NCBI GenBank assembly: GCA_963738425.1
Contig: CAVTWT010000038.1
Span: forward strand, 1 to 64,000
DNA length: 64,000 nt
DNA from: CADEEN01 sp963738425
Lineage (GTDB): Bacteria > Pseudomonadota > Gammaproteobacteria > Burkholderiales > Burkholderiaceae_C
Direction of reading: 5' to 3'
Shown: one piece after another, positions 1 through 8,782 of the stretch
Numbering within the stretch: position 1 is the first letter of the stretch
Layout: every line of letters begins with the position of its first letter
Program-made: the position numbers and the translations under genes
Notes under the pieces: model-generated
Told to the model about the DNA's origin: nothing
Databases searched by the model: none
Seen by the model: the letters and a program-made list of their open reading frames with translations, nothing else

Positions 1-306
1 TGGCTGTCGCCGGAGCAGGTGATCGTCGCCTCGATCACCGACGGGCAGGCCGATTACGCTGAAACGGTAGTGAAATCGCTGCAAAAACAAGGAGTTAGAG
101 CGCGATCCGATTTGCGGAATGAAAAAATCACGTATAAAATCCGCGAGCATTCTTTGCAGAAGGTGCCGTTCATTCTTGTCGTTGGTGACAAGGAGAAGGC
201 CAACGGTACCGTTGCAGTGCGCGCCCGGGGCAACCAAGACCTCGGTGCGATGCCCCTCGAAGCCTTCGCCCAGAAGATCGAGCAAGACATCCGCACCAAG
301 GTCTGA
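1..306 (+). CDS. thrS: Threonyl-tRNA synthetase, C-terminal fragment
   Basis: The open frame enters from the left edge and ends with TGA at 304-306, giving the last 101 residues. This is the class II anticodon-binding domain that recognises tRNA-Thr; the sequence shows the usual pattern of an alternating alpha/beta domain with DLRNEKITYKIREH, which matches the C-terminal ThrS region in proteobacteria. The catalytic and editing domains lie outside the window. ThrS immediately upstream of infC-rpmI-rplT is the standard bacterial order, which supports the call. The enzyme charges tRNA-Thr in the cytoplasm. Confidence 0.96.
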   Translation, partial: WLSPEQVIVASITDGQADYAETVVKSLQKQGVRARSDLRNEKITYKIREHSLQKVPFILVVGDKEKANGTVAVRARGNQDLGAMPLEAFAQKIEQDIRTKV

Positions 307-374
307 GGCCGCTCAGGCGCGTTTCATTTTTTGTTCGGGCGCATCGGCCTTGCGCTCGTGAAGAGGCTGCCACC

Positions 375-926
375 ATCGCTACTTTCTTTGACCGTCGTAC
401 TCCCAACGTCGAGCGCAAGCACCGACTCAACCGCGAGATCATGGCCCCTGAAGTGCGCCTGATCGGCCCCGAGGGAGAACAGCTGGGCGTCGTGAGCATC
501 ATGGAAGCCCTGCGGCTTTCGGGTGAACAGGATGTGGACTTGGTGGAGATTGCCTCCACCGCGGTGCCCCCAGTCTGCCGGTTGATGGATTACGGCAAGT
601 TCAAGTACCAGGAGCAGAAGAAGGCGGCCGAGGCGAAGAGCAAGCAGAAGGTCATCGAGATCAAGGAAGTGAAGTTCCGTCCCGGCACGGACGACGGCGA
701 CTACAACATCAAGATGCGAAACCTGCGGCGCTTCATCGCCGAGGACGGTGACAAGGGCAAGGTGACATTGAGGTTCCGTGGCCGCGAGATCACGCACCAG
801 GACATCGGCATGCGGATGCTCGAGCGCATCCGCGATGAACTGGCCGACGTTGCGGTGGTGGAGCACATGCCGAAGTTGGAAGGCCGCCAGATGATCATGG
901 TGCTGGCGCCGAAGAGAAAGCAGTAA
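375..926 (+). CDS. infC: Translation initiation factor IF-3, ATC start
   Basis: 183-residue IF-3, which binds the 30S subunit and discriminates against non-canonical start codons. The N-terminal domain (LNREIMAPEVRLIG), linker (DYGKFKYQEQKK) and C-terminal domain (RFRGREITHQDIG, ending MIMVLAPKRKQ) are all present. No ATG lies upstream of codon 23 in frame. The best start is ATC at 375, read as I-A-T-F-F-D-R-R, preceded by AAGAGG at 361-366 with an 8-base gap. A rare AUU/AUC start is the known basis of infC autoregulation in proteobacteria. Starting at the ATG at 441 would remove the conserved N-terminus. It is the first gene of an infC-rpmI-rplT operon. Confidence 0.96.
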   Translation: MATFFDRRTPNVERKHRLNREIMAPEVRLIGPEGEQLGVVSIMEALRLSGEQDVDLVEIASTAVPPVCRLMDYGKFKYQEQKKAAEAKSKQKVIEIKEVKFRPGTDDGDYNIKMRNLRRFIAEDGDKGKVTLRFRGREITHQDIGMRMLERIRDELADVAVVEHMPKLEGRQMIMVLAPKRKQ

Positions 927-1119
927 AGGGCGCCCTTAGGCCGACGACATACGTCGTCCGTCCCCCAAGGGGAGTGGAGCCCGGCAAAGCCGATTGACAG
1001 ATTCGAAGGATTCAGCGGCCCGGTCTGGTCACCGGGCAGTTTGAAGAAAAGCCGTTGCAGGCCAACCAAGCATCACCGAACGTGATCGCCTGCAGGGGTG
1101 TCAAAAAAGGAGCAGTGAA
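927..1119 (+). promoter_or_regulatory. infC-rpmI spacer, possible ribosomal-protein leader
   Basis: A 193-base non-coding spacer. It contains a short hairpin GACGA/TCGTC near 943-957 and complementary TTGCAGGC (about 1053) and GCCTGCAG (about 1089) segments that could form a long-range stem just ahead of the rpmI ribosome-binding site AAAAGGAG. The infC-rpmI region carries L20-responsive leaders in several bacterial groups. Here that role is only inferred from position and fold potential. Confidence 0.3.
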
Positions 1120-1323
1120 ATGCCCAAGATGAAGACCAAGAGCGGCGCGAAGAAGCGTTTTCGCGTTCGTCCGGGTGGCACCGTCAAGCGCGGTCAGGCG
1201 TTCAAGCGCCACATCCTCACCAAGAAGTCCACGAAGAACAAACGCCACCTGCGTGGTGCTGTGAACGTGCATGAGACCAACATGGGCCACATCGCGCAGA
1301 TGTTGCCTTTCGCCGGTCTTTGA
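1120..1323 (+). CDS. rpmI: 50S ribosomal protein L35
   Basis: 67-residue basic protein with the full L35 pattern (MPKMKTKSGAKKRF, KKSTKNKRHLRG). It is a component of the large ribosomal subunit. A strong ribosome-binding site, AAAAGGAG, lies 7-14 bases upstream of the ATG. It is followed after 23 bases by rplT, as in nearly all bacteria. Confidence 0.98.
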   Translation: MPKMKTKSGAKKRFRVRPGGTVKRGQAFKRHILTKKSTKNKRHLRGAVNVHETNMGHIAQMLPFAGL

Positions 1324-1346
1324 CCCACAGGTAAAGGAGAAGAAAT

Positions 1347-1703
1347 ATGCCTCGCGTCAAACGTGGTGTCACCGCCCGCGCACGTCACAAGAAGGTCCTC
1401 GCGCTAGCCAAGGGTTTCCGTGGCCGCCGCAAGAACGTCTTCCGCATCGCCAAAGAAGCGGTGATGAAGGCGGGCCAATACGCCTACCGTGACCGCCGCA
1501 CCAAGAAACGGGTTTTCCGTCAGCTCTGGATCGCGCGTATCAACGCCGCGAGCCGTGAGCTGGGGGTCAGCTACAGCAAGTTCATGGCCGGCCTGAAGAA
1601 GGCCCAGATCGGCATCGACCGCAAGGTCCTCGCCGACATGGCCGTGAACGATCCGGCCGCTTTCGGCAGCATCGTTGCCAAGGTGAAGGCCCAGCTGGCT
1701 TGA
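1347..1703 (+). CDS. rplT: 50S ribosomal protein L20
   Basis: 118-residue L20, an early-assembling 23S rRNA-binding protein. The N-terminal basic arm (MPRVKRGVTARARHKKVL) and the globular C-terminal domain (RINAASRELGVSYSKFM) are typical, and the length matches the family. AAAGGAG lies upstream of the ATG. In many bacteria L20 also represses its own operon. Confidence 0.98.
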   Translation: MPRVKRGVTARARHKKVLALAKGFRGRRKNVFRIAKEAVMKAGQYAYRDRRTKKRVFRQLWIARINAASRELGVSYSKFMAGLKKAQIGIDRKVLADMAVNDPAAFGSIVAKVKAQLA

Positions 1704-1746
1704 GTTTTATAGCGCCGCGCAAGCGGTGCTTTGAAGTTGAGCATTC

Positions 1747-1780
1747 AAAGGCCGTCACCTGGGTGGCGGCCTTTTTCTTT
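1747..1780 (+). terminator. Rho-independent terminator/attenuator before pheS
   Basis: Near-perfect stem: AAAGGCCGTCACC pairs with GGTGGCGGCCTTT with one G-T pair and a tight loop, followed by CTTTTTT. It lies between rplT and pheS, 18 bases upstream of the pheS ATG. Here it either ends the infC-rplT transcript or attenuates entry into pheST, as in enteric bacteria. No phenylalanine-rich leader peptide was found next to it. Confidence 0.85.
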
Positions 1781-1797
1781 TTTGTCCTTGAAGAACG

Positions 1798-2841
1798 ATG
1801 AGCGATCTCGACACCCTGGTGAGCACGGCGCGAAGTGACTTTGCCGCCGCGGCCACGCCTGCCGATCTGGAGAACGCCAAGGCGCGCTACCTCGGCAAGG
1901 CCGGGCGCGTGACCGAGCTGCTGAAGGCGCTCGGCACGCTGTCGGTCGAAGAGAAGAAGGCGCGCGGCGCGCAGATCAACGCGACCAAACAGCAGATTGA
2001 AGCGGCGTTGGAGTTGGCGCGCGAGGCACTGGCCTCCGCAGCGCTCGATGCGCAGTTGAAAGCCGAGGCGCTCGACGTGACGTTGCCGGGTCGCCAGCGC
2101 GGCGTTGGTGGGCTGCACCCGGTTGCCCGCACGATGGAGCGCATCGAAGCGATCTTCGGCTCGATGGGCTTCGACGTGGCCGACGGCCCCGAGATCGAAA
2201 CCGACTGGATGAGCTTCACCGCGCTCAACAACCCGGAGAACCACCCGGCACGTTCGATGCAGGACACGTTCTACGTTGACATGAAGGACAGCGAAGGTCG
2301 CTGGCTGAACCTGCGCCCGCACACCAGCCCGATGCAGGTGCGTTACGCACGCGCGCACGCAGTGAAGTACGCGGGTGTGAGCCCGATGCCCGAGATTCGC
2401 GTCATCGCGCCGGGCCGCACTTATCGTGTCGACAGCGACGCCACACATTCGCCGATGTTTCACCAGGTCGAGGGCCTGTGGATCGGCGAGAACGTGAGCT
2501 TCAAGGATCTGAAGTTCATGTACCTCGAGTTCATGAAGGCCTTCTTCGAGACCTCGGAGCTGGCGCTGCGTTTTCGCCCCAGCTACTTCCCGTTCACCGA
2601 GCCGAGTGCCGAGATCGATGTTCGATTCGATCGTGGTCCGCTCAAGGGCAAGTGGCTCGAAGTCGCCGGCTCGGGCCAGGTGCACCCGAACGTCGTGCGC
2701 AACTTCGGCCTTGATCCGGAGCGCCACATCGGCTTTGCCTTCGGCTCGGGCATCGACCGCCTGGCGATGCTGCGCTACGGCGTGAATGATCTGCGCCTGT
2801 TCTTCGACAACGACCTGCGCTTCCTGTCGCAATTCAAGTAA
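1798..2841 (+). CDS. pheS: Phenylalanyl-tRNA synthetase alpha subunit
   Basis: 347-residue alpha chain of the cytoplasmic alpha2beta2 PheRS, which charges tRNA-Phe. The N-terminal coiled-coil (about 1-85) is followed by the class II catalytic core: the motif 1 region HPVARTMERIEAIF, motif 2 around RTYRVDSDATHSPMFHQVEG, and motif 3 FGSGIDRLAML. Length and order match the family. It lies 12 bases upstream of pheT. Confidence 0.98.
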   Translation: MSDLDTLVSTARSDFAAAATPADLENAKARYLGKAGRVTELLKALGTLSVEEKKARGAQINATKQQIEAALELAREALASAALDAQLKAEALDVTLPGRQRGVGGLHPVARTMERIEAIFGSMGFDVADGPEIETDWMSFTALNNPENHPARSMQDTFYVDMKDSEGRWLNLRPHTSPMQVRYARAHAVKYAGVSPMPEIRVIAPGRTYRVDSDATHSPMFHQVEGLWIGENVSFKDLKFMYLEFMKAFFETSELALRFRPSYFPFTEPSAEIDVRFDRGPLKGKWLEVAGSGQVHPNVVRNFGLDPERHIGFAFGSGIDRLAMLRYGVNDLRLFFDNDLRFLSQFK

Positions 2842-2853
2842 GAGCACCACGCG

Positions 2854-5274
2854 ATGCAATTCCCCGAAAGCTGGCTGCGCGAGTTCTGCAACCCGCCGCT
2901 CTCCAGCCAACAACTCGCCGACCTGCTGACGATGTCGGGCATGGAGGTCGAAGAGCTGCGGCCGGTGGCGCCGCCGTTTGCCAACATCGTCGTTGCCGAG
3001 ATCGTCGAGGCCGAGCCGCACCCCAATGCCGACAAGCTGCGCGTGTGTCGGGTCGATGCCGGCAAGCACTCGAAGGACGGGCCGTTGCAGATCGTCTGCG
3101 GGGCGCCAAATGCGCGTGTCGGCATTCGCGTGCCCTTGGCGCTGGTCGGTGCCGAGCTGCCTCCTGGCGAGGATGGCAAGCCGTTCAAGATCGGTGTCGG
3201 CAAGCTGCGCGGCGTCGAGAGCTTCGGCATGCTGTGCTCCGCACGTGAGTTGAAGCTGAGCGACGATCACGGCGGCTTGCTCGAACTCGCTGTCGATGCG
3301 CCGCTGGGCGAAGACGTGCGCAAGACGCTGGCGCTCGACGACCACCTGATCACGCTCAAGCTGACGCCGAACCTCGGCCACTGCCTGTCGGTCTATGGCA
3401 TCGCACGCGAACTGTCGGCGCTGACGGGTTCGCAGTTGAAATCGCCAGCGTTTCCGCCGGTGAAGACGACGCACGACGACAAGCTGCCGGTACGCATCGA
3501 GGCCAAGGACCTGTGCGGCCGCTTCTCCGGCCGCATCGTGCGCGGCGTCAACCCAAAGGCGAAGACGCCACAGTGGATGGTCGATCGTCTCGCACGATGC
3601 GGACAGCGCAGCGTCACCGCGCTCGTGGACATCTCGAACTACGTGATGTTCGAGTACGGCCGGCCGTCGCACATCTTCGACCTCGACAAGATCGACCGTG
3701 AGCTGGTCGTGCGATGGGCGAAGCAGGGTGAATCGCTGAAGTTGCTGAATGGCAGCACGGTCGAGCTTGACGAACAAGTCGGTGTGATCTCCGATGCCAA
3801 GGCCGTCGAGTCGCTCGCCGGCATCATGGGCGGCGACCACACCGCCGTCAGCGACGACACCAAGAACGTTTATGTCGAAGCCGCATTCTGGTGGCCCGAG
3901 GCCGTCATGGGCCGCTCCCGCCGCTACGCGTTCTCCACCGACGCCGGTCACCGCTTCGAGCGCGGTGTCGATCCCGTGGGTACGGTCGAACACATCGAGC
4001 GCATCACGCAACTCATCATCGATATCTGCGGCGGGCAGGCCGGGCCGATGGACGATCAGCAGCCGGTGATGCCACAGCGCACGCCGGTGACGCTGCGCGT
4101 TGCGCGTGCGACCAAGGTCATTGGCATGGCGCTGTCGCAGCCGCAGTGCGCGGACGTGATGAAGCGCCTCGGCTTTGCGTTCAAGGAAGGCGAAGGCACG
4201 ATCACCGTGACGCCACCGTCATGGCGCTTCGACCTCAACATCGAAGAAGACCTGATCGAAGAGGTGATCCGCGTTCACGGCTACGACAAGCTGCCGGCCA
4301 CACCGCCGCTGGCGCCGGTGACGGCGCGAGTGCGGGCGGAGTCGCAGCGCAGCGTGCATGCGTTGCGCCGGACGCTCGCCGCACTCGACTACCAGGAGAC
4401 GATCGCCTACAGCTTCGTCGAAGAGCGATGGGAGCGCGAGCTGGCCGGAAACGCAGACCCGATCCGTGTCTTGAACCCGATCGCCGCGCCGCTGGCCGTG
4501 ATGCGATCGAGCCTGATCGGCAGCCTGGTGGCCACGCTGCGCCACAACCTCGCCCGGCGCGCGCCGCGGGTGCGCATCTTCGAAGCCGGCCGCGTGTATC
4601 AGCGCAATGAGGTGGCCGTCGATGGTGACGTGTCCGTCGCCGGTATCGATCAGCCGATGCGTCTGGCCGCACTGGCCTATGGCGACGCCGACGCGCTGCA
4701 GTGGGGTGTGCCGGAGCGTGCAATCGACTTCTTCGACGCCAAAGGCGATGTCGAGGCGCTGCTCGCGCCGTTGCCGGTGCGATTTGCCGCCTCCGAACAT
4801 CCGGCGTTGCATCCTGGACGCAGTGCCCGTGTGCATGTGCAGGACCGGGCCATCGGCTGGGTCGGCGAGTTGCATCCGCGCTGGTGCCAGGGCTACGAAC
4901 TGCCTTCCGGACAAGGGGCGCCCGTGGTCTTCGAACTCGACCTCGACGCGCTGCTTGAGCGACCGCTGCCCAGCGCCATGCCGCTGCCGCGCCAGCAGTC
5001 GGCGCTGCGCGACGTGGCGCTCGTGGTGGGTGAGGGGGTCACGCACGATGCGCTGATCGCTGCGCTCGAGGACGATGCGAGTGGCCTCGTGCGTTCGGCG
5101 CGGCTGTTCGACTTGTACAAGCCCAAAGACTCGGACGGTCATCAACGCAGCATGGCAGTGCGGCTGGAGCTGCGCGATGACGAGGTGACGCTGACCGACG
5201 AGCGCATCGAGGCGGCAAAGCAGCAGGCGATCGAGCGCGCGGCGACGCGGCTCGGCGCGCGACTGCGCACCTGA
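2854..5274 (+). CDS. pheT: Phenylalanyl-tRNA synthetase beta subunit
   Basis: 806-residue beta subunit of PheRS. In order it has the tRNA-binding OB-fold (about 39-150, from PPFANIVVAEIVEAEPHPNADKLRVC), the B3/B4 editing domain (about 210-390), B5 DNA-binding-like domains, the catalytic-like core, and a C-terminal ferredoxin-fold anticodon-binding domain (about 710-806, LPRQQSALRDVALVV). The full-length frame has no breaks. It ends in TGATG, next to the ihfA leader. Confidence 0.98.
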   Translation: MQFPESWLREFCNPPLSSQQLADLLTMSGMEVEELRPVAPPFANIVVAEIVEAEPHPNADKLRVCRVDAGKHSKDGPLQIVCGAPNARVGIRVPLALVGAELPPGEDGKPFKIGVGKLRGVESFGMLCSARELKLSDDHGGLLELAVDAPLGEDVRKTLALDDHLITLKLTPNLGHCLSVYGIARELSALTGSQLKSPAFPPVKTTHDDKLPVRIEAKDLCGRFSGRIVRGVNPKAKTPQWMVDRLARCGQRSVTALVDISNYVMFEYGRPSHIFDLDKIDRELVVRWAKQGESLKLLNGSTVELDEQVGVISDAKAVESLAGIMGGDHTAVSDDTKNVYVEAAFWWPEAVMGRSRRYAFSTDAGHRFERGVDPVGTVEHIERITQLIIDICGGQAGPMDDQQPVMPQRTPVTLRVARATKVIGMALSQPQCADVMKRLGFAFKEGEGTITVTPPSWRFDLNIEEDLIEEVIRVHGYDKLPATPPLAPVTARVRAESQRSVHALRRTLAALDYQETIAYSFVEERWERELAGNADPIRVLNPIAAPLAVMRSSLIGSLVATLRHNLARRAPRVRIFEAGRVYQRNEVAVDGDVSVAGIDQPMRLAALAYGDADALQWGVPERAIDFFDAKGDVEALLAPLPVRFAASEHPALHPGRSARVHVQDRAIGWVGELHPRWCQGYELPSGQGAPVVFELDLDALLERPLPSAMPLPRQQSALRDVALVVGEGVTHDALIAALEDDASGLVRSARLFDLYKPKDSDGHQRSMAVRLELRDDEVTLTDERIEAAKQQAIERAATRLGARLRT

Positions 5275-5297
5275 TGACGATGGAGGAGGAGAGCACC

Positions 5298-5660
5298 ATG
5301 AGCACGCCGCCGACGGTCACCAAGTCCGTCATCCTGCCGTCGATCGAAACGCCGACGCTGACCAAGGCCGAACTGTCCGAACTGCTGTTCGACAACCTGG
5401 GCCTCAACAAGCGCGAGTCCAAGGACATGGTCGAAGCCTTCTTCGACATCCTGCACGAGGCCCTGGTCGGCGGCGAGGACGTCAAGCTCACCAGCTTCGG
5501 CAACTTCAACATCCGGCGCAAGGCGCCGCGGCCGGGCCGCAACCCTCGTACCGGTGAAGCCATCCCGATCACGGCCCGCAATGTGGTCACATTTCACGCG
5601 AGCCACAAATTGAAGAGCCTCGTGCAAGGCGAAACGGCTTCCGAGGAAGACTTCGAGTAG
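5298..5660 (+). CDS. ihfA: Integration host factor alpha subunit
   Basis: 120-residue IHF-alpha, one half of the sequence-specific DNA-bending heterodimer used in recombination, replication and sigma-54 promoter activation. It shows LTKAELSELLFDNLGLNKRESKDMV, the FGNFNIRRKAPRPGRNPRTGE arm and the C-terminal VVTFHASHKLK. A start at 5274 is open, but GGAGGAGGA at 5282-5290 sits 7 bases before the ATG at 5298, so 5298 is preferred. Location after pheT is standard for proteobacteria. Confidence 0.96.
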   Translation: MSTPPTVTKSVILPSIETPTLTKAELSELLFDNLGLNKRESKDMVEAFFDILHEALVGGEDVKLTSFGNFNIRRKAPRPGRNPRTGEAIPITARNVVTFHASHKLKSLVQGETASEEDFE

Positions 5661-5686
5661 ATTCTGAGCTTTCCCGCTGAAACCCG

Positions 5687-6124
5687 TTGATTTCCTTGGA
5701 GAAAGCTCTTCCCCCGATCCCGGCCAAACGCTACTTCACGATCGGTGAGGTGGCTGAGCTCTGCCGCGTCAAGCCGTATGTGCTGCGCTACTGGGAGCAG
5801 GAGTTCACGCAGCTCAAACCGATGAAGCGGCGCGGCAACCGCCGCTACTACCAGCACCATGAAGTGCTGCTGATCCGCCGCATCCGCGACCTGTTGTACG
5901 AGCAGGGTTTCACCATCAGCGGGGCCCGCAACCAGTTGGGCGATGCGGCGGTGATCGAGCGTCGCAACGGCGACGGCGAACTACAGGACGACGAGCTGGG
6001 CAACGGCGTCGACCACAACACGGACGAGCGCGAGCCAGCGATGCCACTGCCCGAAGTGACCGAGCTGTCGCCGGGCCAGATCCGCGTCGAGCTGCTGGCA
6101 TTGCGCGAGCTGCTTCAGGAGTGA
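5687..6124 (+). CDS. MerR-family transcriptional regulator
   Basis: 145 residues. The MerR winged helix-turn-helix occupies about residues 12-80 (KRYFTIGEVAELCRVKPYVLRYWEQEF, then RRGNRRYYQHHEVLLIRRIRDLLYEQGFTI). The rest is acidic and variable, with no cysteine metal-binding motif. This conserved MerR gene follows ihfA in Burkholderiales and many gammaproteobacteria; its ligand is unknown. No ATG is available: TTG at 5687 or TTG at 5696 must serve, and neither has a clear Shine-Dalgarno sequence. Confidence 0.88.
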   Translation: MISLEKALPPIPAKRYFTIGEVAELCRVKPYVLRYWEQEFTQLKPMKRRGNRRYYQHHEVLLIRRIRDLLYEQGFTISGARNQLGDAAVIERRNGDGELQDDELGNGVDHNTDEREPAMPLPEVTELSPGQIRVELLALRELLQE

Positions 6125-6156
6125 GCGGGAGGCAAGCCGCTATACTCCCGTCGTTC

Positions 6157-6235
<79 letters not shown>

Positions 6236-6280
6236 TGCAGCGGTGAACCAGACTCGTTGTCCAGCGTACTTGCTCGACGG

Positions 6281-7796
6281 TTATGCCGTTTGCGGGTGGA
6301 GGCTCCAACTGGATCGGCGCGATTGGAATATCAAGGCGCTCACGCGCCCACCAATCGCATCGCCTTCATCGTTCTTGGCCATGCCCAAGATGCTGATCAC
6401 GCGCTTGAGGTTGTAAGCCAGCACGTGCAGGCTCATCTCGGTGCCCACGTTGGCCCAGCGTGCGCGTGAGGAAGTGCGTCGAGCCCATCCAGTGCTTGAG
6501 TGTTCCGAACACATGCTCGACGGTGCGCCTGCGCAGCGTCATCGCCTCGGGGTGCTTGTCGAGCCGCCGCTGCACCGCCTCCAGAACCGCCTCGTGTTCC
6601 CAGCGCGAGATGCGTCTGTAGTCGCTCGGCGTGCATTGCGCCTTCATCGGGCAATGCGGGCAGGCACTGCTCCAGTAGCGCGCGGATCATCCAGGCCATT
6701 CTCCTCGCGGCTGAAGCGGTAGATCGCGCGCTGCCCGGCCGGGCACTGGTACTCGTCGTCCCGGGCGATGTAGATGAAGTCCGCCTTGCCGAAGCGCCCC
6801 TCGGCCTTGGCATTGGAGGTCATGGGCTTGGGCACGAGCGCCGCGATGCCCGCGTCGTGGCAGGCCTTGATCTGCGGGCCGTTGTAGTAGCCGCGGTCGG
6901 CCAACGCCTGCAAGCCTCGTCTTGCCCATCGCTTCGCGTGCGGCCTGCGCCATCTTGCTGAGCTGCGCGCGGTCGTTGCCCACGTTGGTGACCTCGTGCG
7001 CCACGATCAGGTGGTGCTTGGCATCCACTGCCGCCTGCACGTTGTAGCCCACCAGCCCCGAGCCCTTGCCTGCGAGTGGCCATCGAGCGCGCGTCGGGGT
7101 CGGTCAACGAGAGCTGCCCGTCGGGCTGCGTCTTCAGTTGCTCCTTGATCCCGTCCAGGCGACGCATCTGCTGCGCGCAGGCGTCTCGATCTTGTCGTGC
7201 AGCCGCTCGGTCTTGGCTTCGCAGCTCCGCGGGCTGGGTGCGGTCGGCCGTCTCCAGCGCATCGAGATAGCGCTGGATGCTCTGCTTCGATCTGCTGCTG
7301 GCGCTTGTCGATCTTGCCGGGCGTGAAGTTGCGGTCGCGGCTGTTGACCGCCTTGAACTTGCTGCCGTCGATGGCCACCAGCGGCCTGCGAGAACAGCTT
7401 GAGCTCGCGGCACAGCTCGACGAAGCGGCGGCACACGTTGCGGATGCCCGCGCCGTTGTCGCGGCGGAAGTCGGCAATGGTCTTGAAGTCCGGCGCCAGG
7501 CGGCCGGTCAGCCACATCAGCTCGACGTTGCGCTGGCACTCGCGCTCCAGGCGGCGGCTGGACTGGATGCGGTTGAGGTAGCCGTAGATGTAGATCTTCA
7601 GCAGCACCGCCGGGTGATACGCCGGGCGGCCCGTGACCGCTGGCGCCGCACCGTCGAAGCCCAGCGCACCCAGATTCAACTCGGCGACAAACGCATCGAC
7701 CACGCGCACCGGGTTGTCCTCGGCGATGAAGTCGTCCAGGCACTCGGGCAGCAGCGTCACTTGCTGGCGGTCCTGGCCTTCGATGAATCGCGACAT
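6281..7796 (-). pseudogene. IS1182-family transposase, multiply frameshifted
   Basis: The N-terminus starts at 7796 (MSRFIEGQDRQQVTLLPECL, RPAYHPAVLLKIYIYGYLNRI, WLTGRLAPDFKTIADFRRDN), typical of IS1182 transposases. The continuation VAIDGSKFKAVNSRDRNF, ADRGYYNGPQIKACHDAGI, the HVFGTLKHWMG motif and a C-terminus near 6340-6480 (SLHVLAYNLKRVISILGM) lie in different frames, so four or more shifts are needed. The DDE acid context (AIDGSKF) is still visible. I could not find a matching pair of terminal inverted repeats. The outer end near 7874-7877 falls at CTAG. Probably inactive; part could be sequence error. Confidence 0.8.
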
Positions 7797-7876
7797 ATCC
7801 GCTCCCGTGCTCGATATGCCTGCGAACTCTACGAGCGCAGGCTCAGGAGCGACAGGGGGTTTTCACACAGCCTCTA

Positions 7877-8002
7877 GCGGTCACGGACGGGCAGCGTATC
7901 GCCGGCTGCTACACACTGGCGTCGGCCAGCGTCGCGCTGAGCGACTTGCCGGAAGCGACTGCGAAGAAGCTGCCCCGCTACCCCTCGGTTCCCGCCGTGC
8001 GC
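7877..8002 (+). pseudogene. GNAT acetyltransferase fragment
   Basis: In-frame residues AVTDGQRIAGCYTLASASV and LPRYPSVPAVR match the middle of small GNAT acetyltransferases of the toxin-associated (TacT-like) group, where the text normally continues R-M/I-G-R-L-A-V-D. Here it switches without a frame break into an ABC-transporter C-terminus at about 7994-8002. The 5' part of the gene is cut off at the IS end. Confidence 0.6.
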
Positions 8003-8128
8003 CACGCCAACGCCATCATCGTGATGGACCAGGGTCGCATCGTTGGAGGCGGCAGCCACGACCAGCTCGTCAAGCAAGGCGGCATCTACGCCAAGCTATG
8101 GGCGATGCAGGCCGGAGGGCTGGCGTGA
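7994..8128 (+). pseudogene. Type I secretion ABC transporter, C-terminal fragment
   Basis: AVRHANAIIVMDQGRIVGGGSHDQL, then GGIYAKLWAMQAGG and a stop at 8126-8128. This is the D-loop/H-loop-distal end of an ABC ATPase of the HlyB type, where the pattern is H-R-L-S-A-V-R-H-A-N-x-I-x-V-M-D-x-G-R-I-V-E-x-G. Walker A, the signature motif and Walker B are absent. An HlyD-like start follows at 8804, so both appear to be remnants of one type I secretion operon. Confidence 0.72.
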
Positions 8129-8186
8129 ATGGCCTGATGCGCGGCCCGGCGCTTAGCGCCTGAGCAATGCAGGCCGCTTACTACCT

Positions 8187-8525
8187 TCAGCTCAGATCAT
8201 GGGCGGCGCGTTCAAGCACCGTGGCGGCCCACTGATTGAAGCTCACGCCCTCTACCTCGGCACGCGCGCTGGCGCGGGCGTGCACCTCCGGCGGCAACCG
8301 CAGCATCACCCGGCCAGACGAGGGCTTGTTGGGCGACTGTCCCAGCTTCTTGCAGGCGGCCAGGTAGTCGTTGACCGCCTCGTGAAACGCCGCCTCCAAC
8401 TCCACCACCGACCGACCATGAAATCCCACGATGTCGCGCACACCGGCAAGGTGGCCGACAAACAGGCGGTCTTCTGCATCGAACTCGATGCGGGCGCTGT
8501 AGCCCTTGTAGGTCAGGGATTTCAT
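8187..8525 (-). CDS. hicB: HicB-family antitoxin
   Basis: 112 residues. The N-terminal HicB partial RNase H-like fold (MKSLTYKGYSARIEFDAEDRLFVGHLAGVRDIVGFHG) is followed by a ribbon-helix-helix DNA-binding segment (RVMLRLPPEVHARASARAEVEGVSFNQWAATVLERAA, about 72-108). It neutralises HicA and represses the operon. The start at 8525 overlaps the hicA stop by 4 bases. The upstream extension of the open frame is antisense to nothing conserved and is rejected. Confidence 0.9.
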   Translation of the reverse strand: MKSLTYKGYSARIEFDAEDRLFVGHLAGVRDIVGFHGRSVVELEAAFHEAVNDYLAACKKLGQSPNKPSSGRVMLRLPPEVHARASARAEVEGVSFNQWAATVLERAAHDLS

Positions 8526-8776
8526 GGCACAACTCCAATGGCAATCAGGAACTCCCGCGCATCGCGCACGCGGTACCGAAGGGCCTCTTTGTTGGGATGC
8601 GGTCGATGGAAGCGTACGCGCAATCCCTCCTTCTCGAACGTGACAGACGAGCCGCTGCCTTCCGTCACGCTGCAACCGGACGCAATGAGCAAGGACTCGA
8701 TGCGCCGCCATTCCAGTGCGCCATTTACAGGCTCCGCAAACACTGCGTGGAGCGTCTTGCGCTGCGCACCGTTCAT
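8522..8776 (-). CDS. hicA: HicA-family mRNA interferase toxin
   Basis: 84 residues with the HicA double-stranded-RNA-binding-like fold. The usual pattern WRRIESLLIASGCSVTEGSGS then VRFHRPHPNKEALRYRVRDAREFL is present; the H in FHRPHP corresponds to the catalytic His region of the family. Known HicA proteins cleave mRNA in a ribosome-independent way. The gene precedes and overlaps hicB, the common order. It is the only intact cargo in the island. Confidence 0.88.
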   Translation of the reverse strand: MNGAQRKTLHAVFAEPVNGALEWRRIESLLIASGCSVTEGSGSSVTFEKEGLRVRFHRPHPNKEALRYRVRDAREFLIAIGVVP

Positions 8777-8782
8777 CGAACA

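Noticed and set aside
1582..4011. 809-codon open frame on the minus strand across rplT, pheS and pheT
   Set aside because: Antisense shadow of well-conserved high-GC genes; His/Arg/Ala-rich text with no family resemblance.
6236..7880. Complete insertion sequence with terminal inverted repeats
   Set aside because: No convincing inverted repeat pair was found at the two ends, so only the transposase remnant is annotated.
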